NCBI RefSeq assembly: GCF_036669915.1
Contig: NC_089325.1
Location: 10,685,231-10,749,230 of the forward strand
Length of the DNA stretch: 64,000 nucleotides
Direction of reading: 5' to 3'
Origin: Pocillopora verrucosa
Taxonomy: Eukaryota > Cnidaria > Anthozoa > Scleractinia > Pocilloporidae
The translations under genes and the position numbers were made by a program. Below the pieces are notes generated by a model. It saw nothing but the letters and a program-made list of their open reading frames with translations, was not told the DNA's origin and made no database searches. Positions 18,449-29,823 of the stretch are shown in pieces. Position 1 is the stretch's first letter. Every line of letters begins with the position of its first letter.

Positions 18449-21400
18449 TCATGGCATTCTCACGCCGCCATCAATCCGAATAACTTCACCGTTAATCATT
18501 TTATTTTCAATGATTGTTTGTACAAGCTGCGCAAACTCCGCTGGGTCTCCAATGCGCTTGGGAAATGGAACTATCTGAGCCATCTTCTGTTGTTCTGATG
18601 GTTCTGGTCTTGATTTGGTTAACATTGGAGTTAAGAACATTCCTAGTTTTTAAAAATAAAGTATTAATTCAATTTATCGTGCACTAACAATAACCTCGCA
18701 ATGGAGTTGCAATTCAAGAAATTGCAGAAGAAATTAAGCCCGAAACTTCAGGCTTCGACGGGATTCAAACCCGCGGATACCACTGGCCCAGTTCAGCTTC
18801 AAAGTTGGTTCAAATGGGACCCTGTGTAAATAATAGCAAGCCGGGAAGCTACGTTTCCTACTATTTGCGAGAAGTGTATGGGTTCTTTAACGTTCTCTGC
18901 TAACCAGTAAAGAGAAGATACAGAAGACGAGGCCTCCGGTTCTTCGTCCTTATCACAGAAGATTAGAACGTCTAATCATTTGTCAATGTTATAGTGAGTT
19001 AATTTAAGACCCTGTATGTTGATCCGGTCTGGGGCCTGAACCCTCGACCTCCTGAATGGCAGTCCAGCGCTTTACAACATGAGCTATTTAAACACGGTTT
19101 TTCCCACACGAACTCATTTTACAGTCATTTAGCCTTGGATGGTAATTGCTTCACATAAGTTTGCAGTGAAATTCAATTCATATACCTGGTGCAATTGTAT
19201 TCACTCTTATACCATGCCGTCCTAGATCTCTCGCTAAAGGAAGTGTCATAGAGTTAATGGCTCCTTTTGATGCTGAATATGCCACTTTTCCTGACTGTCC
19301 ATCATAGGCATGAACACTGGAGGTGTTAATAATTACTCCTCTCTCCCCACCCTCATCAGGTTCATTTGTAGCCATTTGTTGCGCTGCAAGCCGAGTCACA
19401 TTGAATGTTCCCGTCAAGTTGATCTGCAAGTAACATTTCTGAGAGTAGGTAGTGGGTAATAAAAAAGTTTCACAAGCTTTTGATCAGCAAAAAAGAGTTT
19501 TGGAAAGGTTGTGCACATCAGCTATATTAGGTCAAACATCTCTTGCCATTCATTGAGGATAATTTTCTTGTCCAAAATAGCCCCCAACCCTTCCCTCATT
19601 CATTTGTCTATGTTGAAGACCAATTATGTACACAAACAGTTCAGTCTTTTTCAGTTTTGAGCAAAATTGGATCATGGGGTGGGGGGGGGGGTCCTGGAAA
19701 GACACAAAAGAAAATTAAACTTGCTAATGTTTTCTAAACTTTTGTGCTTGATAGAAGTAGCTCACATCTTACTGGTAATAGGGGAGGGGGGTACCCTGCT
19801 TTGGTAGATGCTACCAACAGGCTTGATATTTAGGAACTCTGACATCAGGCGTCTTTCTTGAATTACATGAGGGCATCCATTTCTGAGAGGATTTCTAGAA
19901 TGTAGAGTAACTAACAGCCACAAAATCTCCCACAAGGAGTAATATAAGTTGACTTAATCCTTGGATGAAAAGTCATTTTGGGTGTACATTCTATTAGAAA
20001 TGGGGTTACATTAATATTTGAAGAACTAAGCACACAGCAATAACAAGTATAACCATGCACCCATCCCTGGCATCTTCCATAATTTATCCAGGTTTCTGTT
20101 GTACAGGGACCACGCAGCAAGTTTTTGAGTGGGGGGGCTAAAGAAGAATGCGTGAAGGAAAATTTTTTTGTTAAATTATTTTTTGTTTAATTTATTTTTA
20201 TTCTTGCAAAAAAGTGGGTGGGCTAAAGCCCCCCCAGCCCCTCCCTCTGCGCGGTCCCTGTTGTATGAGTCAAACAGGTGAATTTCTGGTCCCCTCACGA
20301 GGGATGATATTCAACAGGATTTCCTGATAATTCACCTGTGACCTTTCACACTTGTATGTGGAGAAGGGAATCATTCCTCCCAAAAAAATTGCAGAGAAGA
20401 CTCTTAACCAAGAGTATTCAGAGTCAAACCTTAAAAGGGTACCTGCTGTTTTGAAGTGTACACTTTCTCAACATTTTAATCCAAGATGACTTTTATCATT
20501 AGTTTGTCAAACCCCAATCTAGGAAAGGATTCCAGTAAGCATTTGAATGTCACCTGGTATTGCTGACCTGCTCCCCCCCTTCCCTTCTAATGGAATCAAG
20601 TTCATTGATCTTCACCTCAAAAACTGTCTCCCACTAAGGTGAATGTTTACTGATGCAATAGTCTTACTGATGTTATATTAAAAAAGATTATTAAGTGTCA
20701 TTTGCTTTGGATTAAAACCAAACTGATAGTACCTTTGATATTTCTTCAAAAATATCAAGAGGGTGGACCTCACCCTCGTCTGACAAAGTTTTTGCTAGTT
20801 TTACTATACCAGCGGTATTCACAGCAATACGCAGTGGACCACACTTGTTTACAACTGTTTTAATGGCTTGCTTCACATCAGATTCTGATGAAACCTGGAA
20901 GACCAAAAAGGCTAATTATACTTGCAAAATCCACTTTCCCCTGATTTAATACTCTGGCAGTTAAGACTTATGAATTTTTTGCAAAGAATTATTGTGAAAT
21001 GGAAAGACTGATAAAGAACCTGGCTTTAGTAAGCACCAGGAAGAAAGGAATTCTGTGAGACAATTCTTGACAAAGTCAGTGCTTGCTGAAGCGACCCTTG
21101 CTTCTCTCCAGCAAGCAAGCAAGCGGGTAGTAGAGAGCAAGCAACTTGGTTTTCTTAGGATGCAAAGCAAGATCGCTTGATGAGAAGAGATTGAGATACT
21201 GAGGGATTGGTACAGGACAGATCGACGAGGCTCGGTGTGTCGTGCCAGCCTCGACCCAATCTCCCTCCTACAACACCGTATGTTCATATATCTCCCCTGG
21301 GAAATCCTCCCTACTGTTTGAACCTATCCTTAAAGTTTTTATCTCCTAGAACTTCATAGAGAGTTGGACACGTAAGCTGATCCACGAGGTTCACTTTCTG

Positions 21401-21698
21401 CGTAGTCGCATACAATGTTCCCCTCCCTCCACCCCTTACCGGCTTACCCCTCCCTCCACACAACCTGGCCCTATCCGGCCCCATTTTGGAAGACTAGAGC
21501 GGAATTCCTCCTTACATCAGTGGGAACAAATACACATTTCTCTCCAAGATCACTGGCAACTTTGTCTCCTTCACTCGATGGTAGATCTGCTATTACAACT
21601 CTACAGCCCTGCTGAACCAACTTCTGCGCAGCAGCTCGACCTAAACCACTAGCTCCCCCAGCGACGAGGCAAGCGACACCTTTAAGCACCGTCGCCAT
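18449..21698 (-). CDS. HSD17B10: 3-hydroxyacyl-CoA dehydrogenase type-2 (17-beta-HSD 10 / MRPP2)
   Basis: Short-chain dehydrogenase of the mitochondrial matrix. It oxidises 3-hydroxyacyl-CoA, including 2-methyl-3-hydroxybutyryl-CoA in isoleucine breakdown, and in animals is also a subunit of mitochondrial RNase P. Four exons on the minus strand: 21516-21698, 20724-20894, 19186-19423 and 18449-18642. They sum to 261 codons plus stop, the same length as the human protein. Visible motifs: NAD-binding AGGASGLG (13-20), NTAG (Asn87), Ser154, and YSASK (Tyr167, Lys171) as the catalytic Ser-Tyr-Lys. The end [20 protein letters not shown] then [14 protein letters not shown] fits the family C-terminus. 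I chose ATG 21698 over an in-frame ATG at 21752 because it gives the family N-terminus [15 protein letters not shown]. The exon 2 donor is unusual (TCA/GTTTGG), but the alternative GTACTA 9 nt earlier would remove VLS from the conserved ...VL-x-x-NL region. It diverges from ASZ1, with 166 bp between start codons. Confidence 0.93.
18740..19090 (-). mobile_element. tRNA-derived SINE sequence in HSD17B10 intron 3
   Basis: On the minus strand 19088-19025 reads TAGCTCATGTTGTAAAGCGC followed downstream by GGTCGAGGGTTCAGGCC. These resemble the A and B boxes of a tRNA promoter at roughly correct spacing. A second tRNA-like B box (GCGGGTTTGAATCCCGTC, minus) lies at about 18757-18775. Neither folds into an obvious intact tRNA by eye, so I call SINE or tRNA-pseudogene material, not a tRNA gene. 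Confidence 0.5.
20101..20268. mobile_element. TIR MITE in HSD17B10 intron 2
   Basis: Left end TACAGGGACCACGCAGCAAG and right end CTGCGCGGTCCCTGTTGTA form a ~17-bp inverted repeat around an AT-rich centre with GGGGGGGCTAAA / GCCCCCCCAGCC inner arms. It is about 165 bp long and non-coding. Confidence 0.65.
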
Positions 21699-21864
21699 GT
21701 TAGAAATCGCCAGCAAGCGTTCAGCGGTGAACCGCACGAAGCACGTGTGCAAAACTTGTCGTGAAAAGCAAAAAAATCTTTATATGAACAGTGAGCCAAA
21801 ACGGTTTCGTTAGTCTTTTGAAGCCAGTTTTCTCTGCATCTTACGATAGTGAAGGTGTTTTGAG
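21699..21864. promoter_or_regulatory. bidirectional promoter HSD17B10 / ASZ1
   Basis: Only 166 bp separate the two divergent start codons. It contains no obvious TATA box near either gene, and CACGTG (CGAAGCACGTGTGC at about 21736-21749) is a perfect E-box-like palindrome. The region must hold the core promoters and both 5' leaders, unless either gene has an unseen upstream non-coding exon. Confidence 0.55.
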
Positions 21865-24800
21865 ATGTATCTGCCTGCAGGAGCGGAGGATTCCGACTCA
21901 GATGATGACGGCTTTTATATGGGCACTGTTCACAACACGAACAGTAATTTCGGCGTTACAAATGGTGACATAAACAGGAAAGATCATACACAAAACAACT
22001 TCCCTATGATTCCTGCAGGCGAAGAATTTGACAATGAAGACGGTGACGAGCTTGACTTTAATACTGTTCAGGCGAGGTCAATGAAAACGACGCCAGCCAA
22101 AGTTAATAAGACATCAATTACAAATAACGACAGCCAACAAAATGAGATTAGTTTAAACTCGATGTCTGACAGATCTGGAGTAGGCAGAGGTCGAGGGCAC
22201 CTGTTACAGAGAGGGAGAGGACGTGGGGGATTTTCAAGGCCATGTTTGGTAGCTAACCGCAAAGGAAAATCATCAAGAAGGTTTATAAACTGTCATAGAT
22301 ATTTCTAAGAGTTCCTCCACCCTTGTTATGTTTGTTGTTAACACTTCAGTCCTCTTAAGAGTGATAGATCATATGATATAAAGGAAATGGTCACCAACTA
22401 AAGAAGCTCTTGATTTTAAACAAATTCTCCTTGTCAGTACCAAAAAGGAAAGTATAGAGAACAGTTTGGAGAATATGAAGTATCATTGATTACCTGGAAA
22501 TTGACCCATGGTAAAATTGGGGCTAATTTGCCTATTCTTTTGATATTTTGAGGCAGTATGTGTTGTTGTTGTTTCTTTCCATTGAAAATTTTTGTTTTTG
22601 AGGTTAGTTTGGTCTTACTTTTTGGGAGTACTTATATGAAACTGTCCACTGGCCTTCAATCTTTCTGATGTGCATTTCTTGAGAAGATTTGTGTTGTTTT
22701 TGTGTGAATATGTGACCTTCTCTGCAACTATTGCATGTACAATTATCCCCCTACTCCCCCTGGGAAGGTTAATCTATGGCAAGCAAACAGGTTAGTGGAA
22801 GACCAATGGTAAAATCACCAATACTTGACAATATTTTTAGAAGAAATCTGCTTTGGAGTGACTTTCTTCTTCTTTGAGAGTAACCATGGAGAGTTTTGGC
22901 TACAGCTTATAATTCTAATCGAAAGTCTTTACTTTTTTAGGAGTAATTTCTCATCAAACAATTTAAAAGAAGCAGAGGCTAAGAAAGCTGCTGCCTTGTT
23001 AGCTGTGGAGGATTTGCGAGTCGCAGTTGTGAGAGGAAATACTGCTGCTGTTCAAAAATATCTGGACAATGGTGAGATGCAGTTATGGCTTATTTCTGTG
23101 GTAGTTGTAAAGAATATCTCTTCCCTTTGATCATATTCATTCTAGATACCATTCTGCAGCTCTTGAGGCTAAATGGCTTTGTTTGTTTTTTTTTTCTGAA
23201 AATAGGAATTGATGTAGATGTTCAGCTCAAATCAGGATGGACTCCATTGATGCTAGCTGCTAGTTTAGCCTTGCCAGATATGGTGGAACTTCTTGCTAAT
23301 AAAGGGGCTAATGTAAACTTCCAGAAAGGTAATAACAGTTCGGTTGGTGAAAGTTTCTTAGTTAACCCTTTACACTCTAACATTGGTATCCATATTCTCC
23401 ATACTGTTCTGTATACATTTCCTAAGGTGCTGACAAGGAGAATTTGTTAAACAATCACAAGCTTTATAAAAGGTAATCATCAATATTAACATTGAAAAAA
23501 AACTAATCACAGCAGAGCATCATGCTTTATGAGATCATGCATAACCGGTCGACTTTATTGCCTGAAGAAGACTAGCAGTTTGCAAGCAAAATGTCGTGAT
23601 CTACATCACATGTGACTACATTGTGAGACAAATGAAAAACTTAGCTTTTAGTGTTATTCACCACGATGATTAACCACAACCTTTTCTATGAAATCACAAG
23701 CTTTTTTACTAGATGATCATTTCCTTTATTCCTATGACCTGAATATGTGAATCAGAGGTGATGTTGTGAGGAGAAATTAGATGCTTGTCACTCTTAGGGG
23801 TTAAAGGGTTAAGGTCACGGAATCATTTGCCAGTCCAAGCTAGTATGCATTGAACATGTGGTACACATATGGCTGACCTGCAATGGTTTCTCATGGTCAG
23901 CACCTTAGGAAATGTATAGAGAACAGTATGGAGACTATGCATACTGATGTTAGGTTGGGCAGGCTTATTAACATTTTCCTTTCATGCTGGTATTCAGAGA
24001 TGTACACTGTTCTGATGGCAGTATGTGCTGTTCCTGGGAACAAGCCAGAGGACCAGGTCCTGACATGTGTGGAGTTGTTGGTGGAAAGGAATGCCAGAGT
24101 CAATGTATATGACAAGTAAGTGAGCTTATTAAATTCAAGTATCTTCTCTCATTATATGACTAGCAGTGCTGTGTTTGGTCAAGATACTGGTTATTGCATT
24201 GTCCTTTTTTTTTGTGTGTGTGTTTTTATGGAGCATGCCTTTGTCTTGGCCCATAGAAGTGCAAAAAAAACAACTCGGCCAATATCCAGCCATCTTGACT
24301 TTCTGCTTGGTTAATAAGGCATATATAATACTGTGAAAAAAGCTACTAAATGTAGGCATGAGGTGAGCAGAAAGATGTAGAATTTTTTATTAAACTAGAT
24401 TTCGAATGTCGCCCCTGATGTATGCTGCAAGGGAAGGAAGAGTTACAGTCTGTGAAGTACTACTGGATCATGACGCAGAGATTAACAAACAGGACATGCG
24501 AGGCTGGACGGTGAGTTGCTGTTAAAGAGGATTTCATGAGCTCCAGAAACATAATTTGGTATTGGTATCTTGGAAGATAGCTAAACCTCTTTAAACCATG
24601 CTGAATGTCAATTATTTTGTTTTTCAGTCCTTGTCATGGGCTGCTAATCGAGGTCATGGTAGAGTTGTGCGCATTTTATTGGAGCATGGAGCAGACCCTA
24701 AGATATACTCCAATGATGGCCAGGCACCAAGTGATCTTGCCTACTCCAGTGAGCATCATCGGGTTAGTAACCAGAAGTTTTTTCATGAAATCTGCATAAA

Positions 24801-27800
24801 GATTCCATTTTTTAAACCAATCATTACAATCAGATGTAGAATGATGACACCATGCTTGACGCACACGCAGAAATGTCTCACATTTATCAGGTTGCAGATA
24901 TGCTTTCTTTAGCTGCAAGTGGGAAGCAGCCGCCCAGTGAAGTGGCTCCACAACCAGTAGCATCTTCAAAGTAAGGACACTCTGTTAGCTTCTTTCACGG
25001 GAAATAAATTAATTGGTTTTTGTGTTTTACTATGAGGCATTAAGCCTGGAGTAGGAGTAATCTTGAAAATGTTTAACAGTGTTACACAGGGTAACTCTTT
25101 TTGGTTCATCCCCAGGGATTGCTGAAAAAGAATTTATCCTTACATTACCAATACCCTTAGAAGCGCTGTGTTGATGGCATAATTGAACTTATAATAATAA
25201 TTATTACAGTCAAACATGTATCAAGCCATCACTCACTAGGAATGTCTTGGTGACTGACCACCAAATACTGATTAACCACTTTATACAGGTTCCACAGAAT
25301 AGGGGTATTATAATGAAAGGATGAAAATGTCGTTTTATGCCATTATTGACCACTTTATGAACATCTGCTTAATGCAGGGTGCCTGCCTAATTATGGTGCT
25401 GCGTAAGACAGGTTTGACTGAAGTTCTTGAACTGTAGGGCAAATTATGGATGGAAGTACTGTGTTGTGTTAACTACATGTGGTTCTTAAGCCTTATTATT
25501 GTTTTTTTCGATCTTTTTGCAGAGTTCATGTAAGCGAGGATAGCTCCAGGTAATTGCCAAATATTTTATAGTTTAAAAGGCTATTTTCAGTAATGTTTGC
25601 CACAATTGATGTTTTCTCTAATTGATGTAATTGTTGTAGAATTATGGTTAAAAACTTTTTTAAAGTATGATTGGGTGGAAAAACAACTTAAAAGAAAAAA
25701 AAATCTTAAAAATCTAAGTATGGTAAAAATAAAAATTTGGGGATTTTTTCTCAGTGTGTGTCATTTGCTCAATGTTTTGTACATTTGGTATATGCCCCGT
25801 ATTCTTCCTGAAAGCAGCTCCATGGAATGCCTTTTGATTAATAATGGTAATAGGACCAAGTGGAGTCCAATGCTGTCTCTTATGATATGAGTGATTAACA
25901 AAATCAGATGAATGCAAAGTGGGAGTCCAATTTTTTAATCACAAGTATGATTACAGACAGAATTGGATGACACGAAGTCCTGTTACCAATTAATCAAAAC
26001 TATGAAAAAATTTGAGAAAGAAACTAGACATTGGTTGCACGTTTTCATAAAAATATCAACACTTAACTTGGCAAAATATGAGACAACAGCACATGCTCAT
26101 GACGTGTTCTGTCCACTTACATAGGCATGACACATGAACTGTCCTATTTCGCTGTCCAATTACAAGTATGACATGATTGTACACTGTCTTATTAGTGCTC
26201 AAATCATGCTAGTGATGACCAATCACATTTGAGAAGTTTGTTTTAGTTTTGATCAATGAAATATAAGTGTCATGGTGATCTTGTTTCATTTGATTGCAGT
26301 TCAATGAGGTATAATGACCTTGAAATGTTCTTGTGTGGCCTGGAGTTGACACATTTATTGCCAGTATTTCAGGTAAAAATAATACTCTGTCTGTCTGTCT
26401 GTCTGTCAGTCAGTCTGGTTGTTGGTTAGTTGCATGTTATCCATCATTTCAATGTTTAGGAAGTTTGTTGTTTGACTGACAGAGGGACTGACATACTTAT
26501 TGTTGTTTTTTTTTTAATGTTGTATGTAAATTAGTATGTGTGTGACAAACAACAGGAACCATGTAAAATATGCACCATGATTCTGAGGGTTATTTTCATA
26601 AAATTAAGTGTGTATTATACATGCCAGGTAAATATGGTACTGAATCAATCTGCTGGTCGGCTGCAGTCTGTACATCACTGTGTCAGTCAATCAGTCAGTT
26701 GGTCAGTCAGTCAGTCTATCGCTCCTTTATTCCATCAGTCTGTCTATGGGTCAATCAGTTGATCAGTCAGTTAGTCAGCAGTTACTTTTACAGTCCAACA
26801 TTGCACCAGTCTTTCAGTCCGTTAGTCCTTCAGTCCTTCAGTTCCTTCTGTCAATGAGCCATCCTCAGTGATTTTTGTCAATCAGTCCCTCTACTCACAA
26901 AACATTTATTAAGCAGATAAATCCCTCATACATCCATGGCCACTCCTTAGTCATTGGGTCAGTTAGCAGGCTGACAGTCCTGCCTGAATTAAATTCCTTT
27001 TGTTTAGGAACACAAGATGACTTTTGAGGAATTCCTTAATCTGACTGAAAAGGAGCTTGACCAGGTGTGAATGGGCTCTATACATGTGGAATATAAATTA
27101 TTTAAAATACTAATGCATCAATCATGATTGGAAAAATATTGCATCATTTTTTTCCATTTGTTGCTACCCCAAATATCTCTGTTGGTTTTCCTAACAGGGA
27201 ATAACTGTTCTGGGTAGAGAGAATCTCTACCAGAATAACCTGTCTTGCCAAAGTACAAGGCAAAGGTGCTACTTAAAACTCAAACCTGTTCGTCTTGTTT
27301 TTGACTCTGGCATTCCTTGCTACTATGTCTATTAGAGTAACACACTAAGATTGATTTTTAAATAAGTGGGGAAAATCTGAGATTGTTTTGGTGTTGCTTC
27401 ACTTTTTCCTGTGATTGACTTCAAGGAGTTGCATCATCACTGCAAACAACAAGAGCAAAACAAAAACCAATTGCAACTTATTTATCCCATCTTAATGTTT
27501 TTGCAATGTATCATGGGTTCCTCGTAATATTTCCTTTGATCTGACTGGCTGCTTTGATCACTTTGCTTTTTGTTTTGCAATCCTTGATTAAGATGCTGTC
27601 TGCTTGGATTTGTAAAAAGTTGAACCACTTTTTTTTATTTTGCTTGTAATAGATGGGAATTACTCAAGTGGGTGTGCGAACAAAGATATTAGATTCCATT
27701 AGAGAAGTTCACAAGAAGGAGTGGGATGTGACCAGCTTACAGTCAAAGGAAAAACATATTTTAAGGTGGAATCTTCTTTTCTGTTCTGACATTTAGGAGT

Positions 27801-29257
27801 AAGTGTGTCATCTTGGTGAGGCCTGTCAAATCATAAATTGTTTACCTTTTCAATCTTATAGTGCCTCAGAAGTGACAGTCATTTTGGCCAATGTGTCAAG
27901 ACATTTGGCATTTGTCAGGAGCAGTGTTTCATATGTACAGAAACACTTAAATACCATAAAAGAACCTCTGGAATTTGTGCAGGTATAATTAAGTGTAGTG
28001 TAAGTAGGTGTAATCATTGACCACAATTTTTTTTTTCCAAAGTCTTTTGGGTGGTTGGAAGTTTATTTTGGGGAACCAGAAGTGGTACCAGTAGAACATG
28101 CCTTTGCCACCTGAAGAGGGCCCTTTTTTTCTTCGAGTTTCTATGTCTTTTTAATTATCCTTTATAATTGTTAGCTGGCACAGATTAGGAACTCAAACCA
28201 TGACAAACATCACTTTGGGCTTGCAAAAGGTTAAGATTAAGTTGCACTCTCCTCATAAACGCAATTGAAGTGTCATTGATAACAACTCAGCAAAATGTTA
28301 CACTTGCAAGAGTGTATGTATGAATTCTTAGTTTTCCTGTCATTTTCAGGATGTTACAGAAGCTGAGGGAATGGAAATGTACTCTAAGGAGGCTGTGGAC
28401 ACTGTTGAAAGTTTAAATGAAGAACTCAACACTGTGAAGACAAGAATTTCCAAGGTATGTGATGGATAACTTTATGATTATGTTAAGAGTCTTTGGCACC
28501 CCTTATTTCTTGTAATGTAAGTTGCGGAATATTGTTCAAAATATTTTATCTTCCAACATACAGAGTCATTTAGACATACACAGAGCCACACTGTAATTGA
28601 TTCACAGATTGGCATTCCATGGCAGTCTAAGAAAACAATTTTACACTTAATTTGTAGTTAACCCTTTAATTCCCAGATCAAATTTGTGATTCTCCTTACT
28701 GTCAACCATACAAACATACATGGTTTAGTTCAGAGAATTTAGTATTGGATCAACTAATTATCCCCAAATTGATATTTCTCTTTATTCTCATCACTTTTCT
28801 GGTTGATATTGTAGGGAAAAATTGTCTTGGTCACTCATGGGAGTTAAAGGGTTAATTTTTATCATAGGATTCTATTTTGACATTTTTCTTACTTAATTTT
28901 GACTACTTTGTTTTTTGTGTTCAATTTTGCGTACTGAAGACACAATCTGCAACATTTCAAACCAACAAAATTTTCACACTACACATGATTTCAAATAGAA
29001 TTGCTCTCATCTAGTATTACTGTTAAACCAGATGAGCTGACAGTTGGTTGTTACTAGTCATGAGGCTTACAGTTCAACCATTTTTTTGCCATTGGCAGAT
29101 CAAGTGTAAGGTGTTCAACACAAGTCCAGACCTGATAACTGATGAGAAACCACAAGGAACCCAATCATCACTAAGAAGTGGCTCTTTACTTGTAGCAGGA
29201 GTGGCAATTGTTGCACTGGGTGCATTTTTGTTTCACAAGGCACGGCATATTACATAA
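21865..29257 (+). CDS. ASZ1: GASZ: ankyrin repeat, SAM and C-terminal membrane anchor protein 1
   Basis: GASZ is the germline scaffold of the mitochondrial outer membrane/nuage needed for piRNA biogenesis. Fourteen exons with consistent phases: 21865-22280, 22941-23071, 23206-23328, 23998-24115, 24399-24510, 24628-24762, 24891-24970, 25523-25549, 26300-26372, 27008-27064, 27653-27765, 27862-27982, 28350-28454, 29099-29257; 589 codons. Acidic start EDSDSDDDGFYMG as in vertebrate GASZ. RG-rich stretch at 107-121 (GRGRG and RGRGRGG). Ankyrin repeats at about 150-335 (SGWTPLMLAASLALPDMVEL; FRMSPLMYAAREGR; SLSWAANRGHGRVV). SAM domain at about 381-450 (YNDLEMFLCGLELTHLLPVF; MTFEEFLNLTEKELDQMGIT). 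Helical region at 462-537. Tail anchor LLVAGVAIVALGAFLF (567-582) followed by basic HKARHIT. The human protein is ~475 residues; the excess is mainly the N-terminus. The small exons 7 and 8 are the least certain. Confidence 0.9.
22321..22490 (+). mobile_element. MITE family B fragment, ASZ1 intron 1
   Basis: It shares ATATAAAGGAAATGGTCACC, AAACAAATTCTCCTTGTCAG and TATAGAGAACAGTTTGGAG with the copies at 37118-37314 and 45875-46086. Its ends are degraded. Confidence 0.55.
23365..23815 (-). mobile_element. MITE family B, split by a Penelope fragment
   Basis: TTAACCCTTTACACTCTAAC at the left and GGGGTTAAAGGGTTAA at the right are the family ends. The interior (ATACTGTTCTGTATACATTT, GGTGCTGACAAGGAGAATTT, GATCATTTCCTTTATTCC, GGAGAAATTAGATGCTTGTC) is the reverse of the copy at 45875-46086. 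It is interrupted at 23466-23691 by a Penelope-like 3' end. It lies in ASZ1 intron 3. Confidence 0.75.
23466..23691 (+). mobile_element. Penelope-like 3'-end fragment with target-site duplication
   Basis: About 23497-23615 is nearly the reverse complement of 5860-5970, the 3' end of the larger Penelope-like element (AACTAATCACAGCAGAGCAT, GCCTGAAGAAGACTAGCA). The insert is flanked by the 13-bp direct repeat AATCACAAGCTTT at 23453-23465 and 23692-23704, where the host MITE has it once. It is a strongly 5'-truncated insertion. Confidence 0.75.
25207..25420. mobile_element. TIR MITE, ASZ1 intron 7
   Basis: Ends CAGTCAAACATGTATCAAG and ...GTAAGACAGGTTTGACTG form a 15-16-bp imperfect inverted repeat of the CAGTCAAACCTGTCT type, as seen in Tc1/mariner (Tigger-like) non-autonomous elements. 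The interior has paired GACCACTTTA / TAACCACTTTATACA words. Confidence 0.6.
25800..26280. repeat. probable interspersed repeat, ASZ1 intron 8
   Basis: The stretch contains internally repeated words (GTGGAGTCCAAT / GGGAGTCCAATT; AATCACAAGTATGATTACAG / CAATTACAAGTATGACATGA; GAGTGATTAACAAAATC). It resembles repeats common in cnidarian introns. No ends or coding content were identified. Confidence 0.35.
26380..26880 (+). repeat. degenerate tetranucleotide arrays (CTGT and CAGT/TCAG)
   Basis: A (CTGT)n run at about 26387-26406 grades into CAGTCAGTC. A second, larger array at 26675-26880 is a degenerate CAGT/TCAG series (GTCAGTCAATCAGTCAGTTG ...). Both lie in ASZ1 intron 9. Frames through them encode artefactual Ser/Val/Gln-rich strings. 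Confidence 0.75.
28658..28855 (-). mobile_element. MITE family A, ASZ1 intron 13
   Basis: Ends TTAACCCTTTAATTCCCAG and GGGAGTTAAAGGGTTAA are mutually inverted. The interior (AGAGAATTTAGTATTGGATC, CTTTATTCTCATCACTTTTC) is the reverse of 36429-36639 and 42643-42840. Confidence 0.75.
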
Positions 29258-29405
29258 AGTTCAATTCATCAATGACTCAACACCATGGTGTATTGTACAG
29301 GCTGTTGCTATCTTTTATTGCTCTGCTTCATTTTGATCAAGTGGCTGGTTCCACTTCAACTTTCTTGTATGTGGAGATTCACACAGTTCATCAGTAGAAT
29401 GTTAC

Positions 29406-29617
29406 TTAACCCTTTAACTCCCAAGATCTAATTGTTAATTCTTCCCTGTAGCTGCTACACATTTCCTTGTAAATTAGTTATGAGAACTTGGTGCTAGATC
29501 AAGATAGCAGCCTCTATGAGATAAGTTTGAATATTCTCATTACCTGTTTGCTGAAGAATGTATAGATATTCTAGGGAGAAGTTTCATGTTAATCACTTCT
29601 GGGAGTTAGAGGGTTAA
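29406..29617. mobile_element. MITE family A variant, 3' of ASZ1
   Basis: TTAACCCTTTAACTCCCAAG at the left and TGGGAGTTAGAGGGTTAA at the right are inverted ends. The interior is shared with the copy at 17937-18150 (GAACTTGGTGCTAGATCA against TGATCTAACACCAAATTCTC reversed). Confidence 0.7.
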
Positions 29618-29629
29618 TGTCTTGTTCTG

Positions 29630-29823
29630 TCAACCCTTTACACCTTAACATCAGTATCCATCTTCTCCATAATCTTCTCTATAATTTCCTTTGGTTTTAA
29701 CAAGGAGAATTAATTTAACAATCAAAGCAAAGTTGGTGATCATTTCCTTTATTCTCTTAACAAATGATTCAGCAGTATTACTGTGAGGAGAAATTAGATG
29801 CTGGTCACTCTTGGGGTTTAAAG
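29630..29823. mobile_element. MITE family B copy, 3' of ASZ1
   Basis: It starts CAACCCTTTACACCTTAACA and ends CTGGTCACTCTTGGGGTTTAAAG. The interior words CAAGGAGAATTAATTTAACA, GATCATTTCCTTTATTCTC and GAGGAGAAATTAGATGCTGG match the other family B copies. Confidence 0.7.

Noticed and set aside
18757-19088. tRNA genes
   Set aside because: Only A/B-box-like words are present; no cloverleaf is apparent by eye, so SINE or tRNA-relic is the safer call.
26538-26871. Three overlapping Ser/Val/Gln-rich frames
   Set aside because: They are artefacts of the degenerate CAGT tetranucleotide array in an ASZ1 intron.
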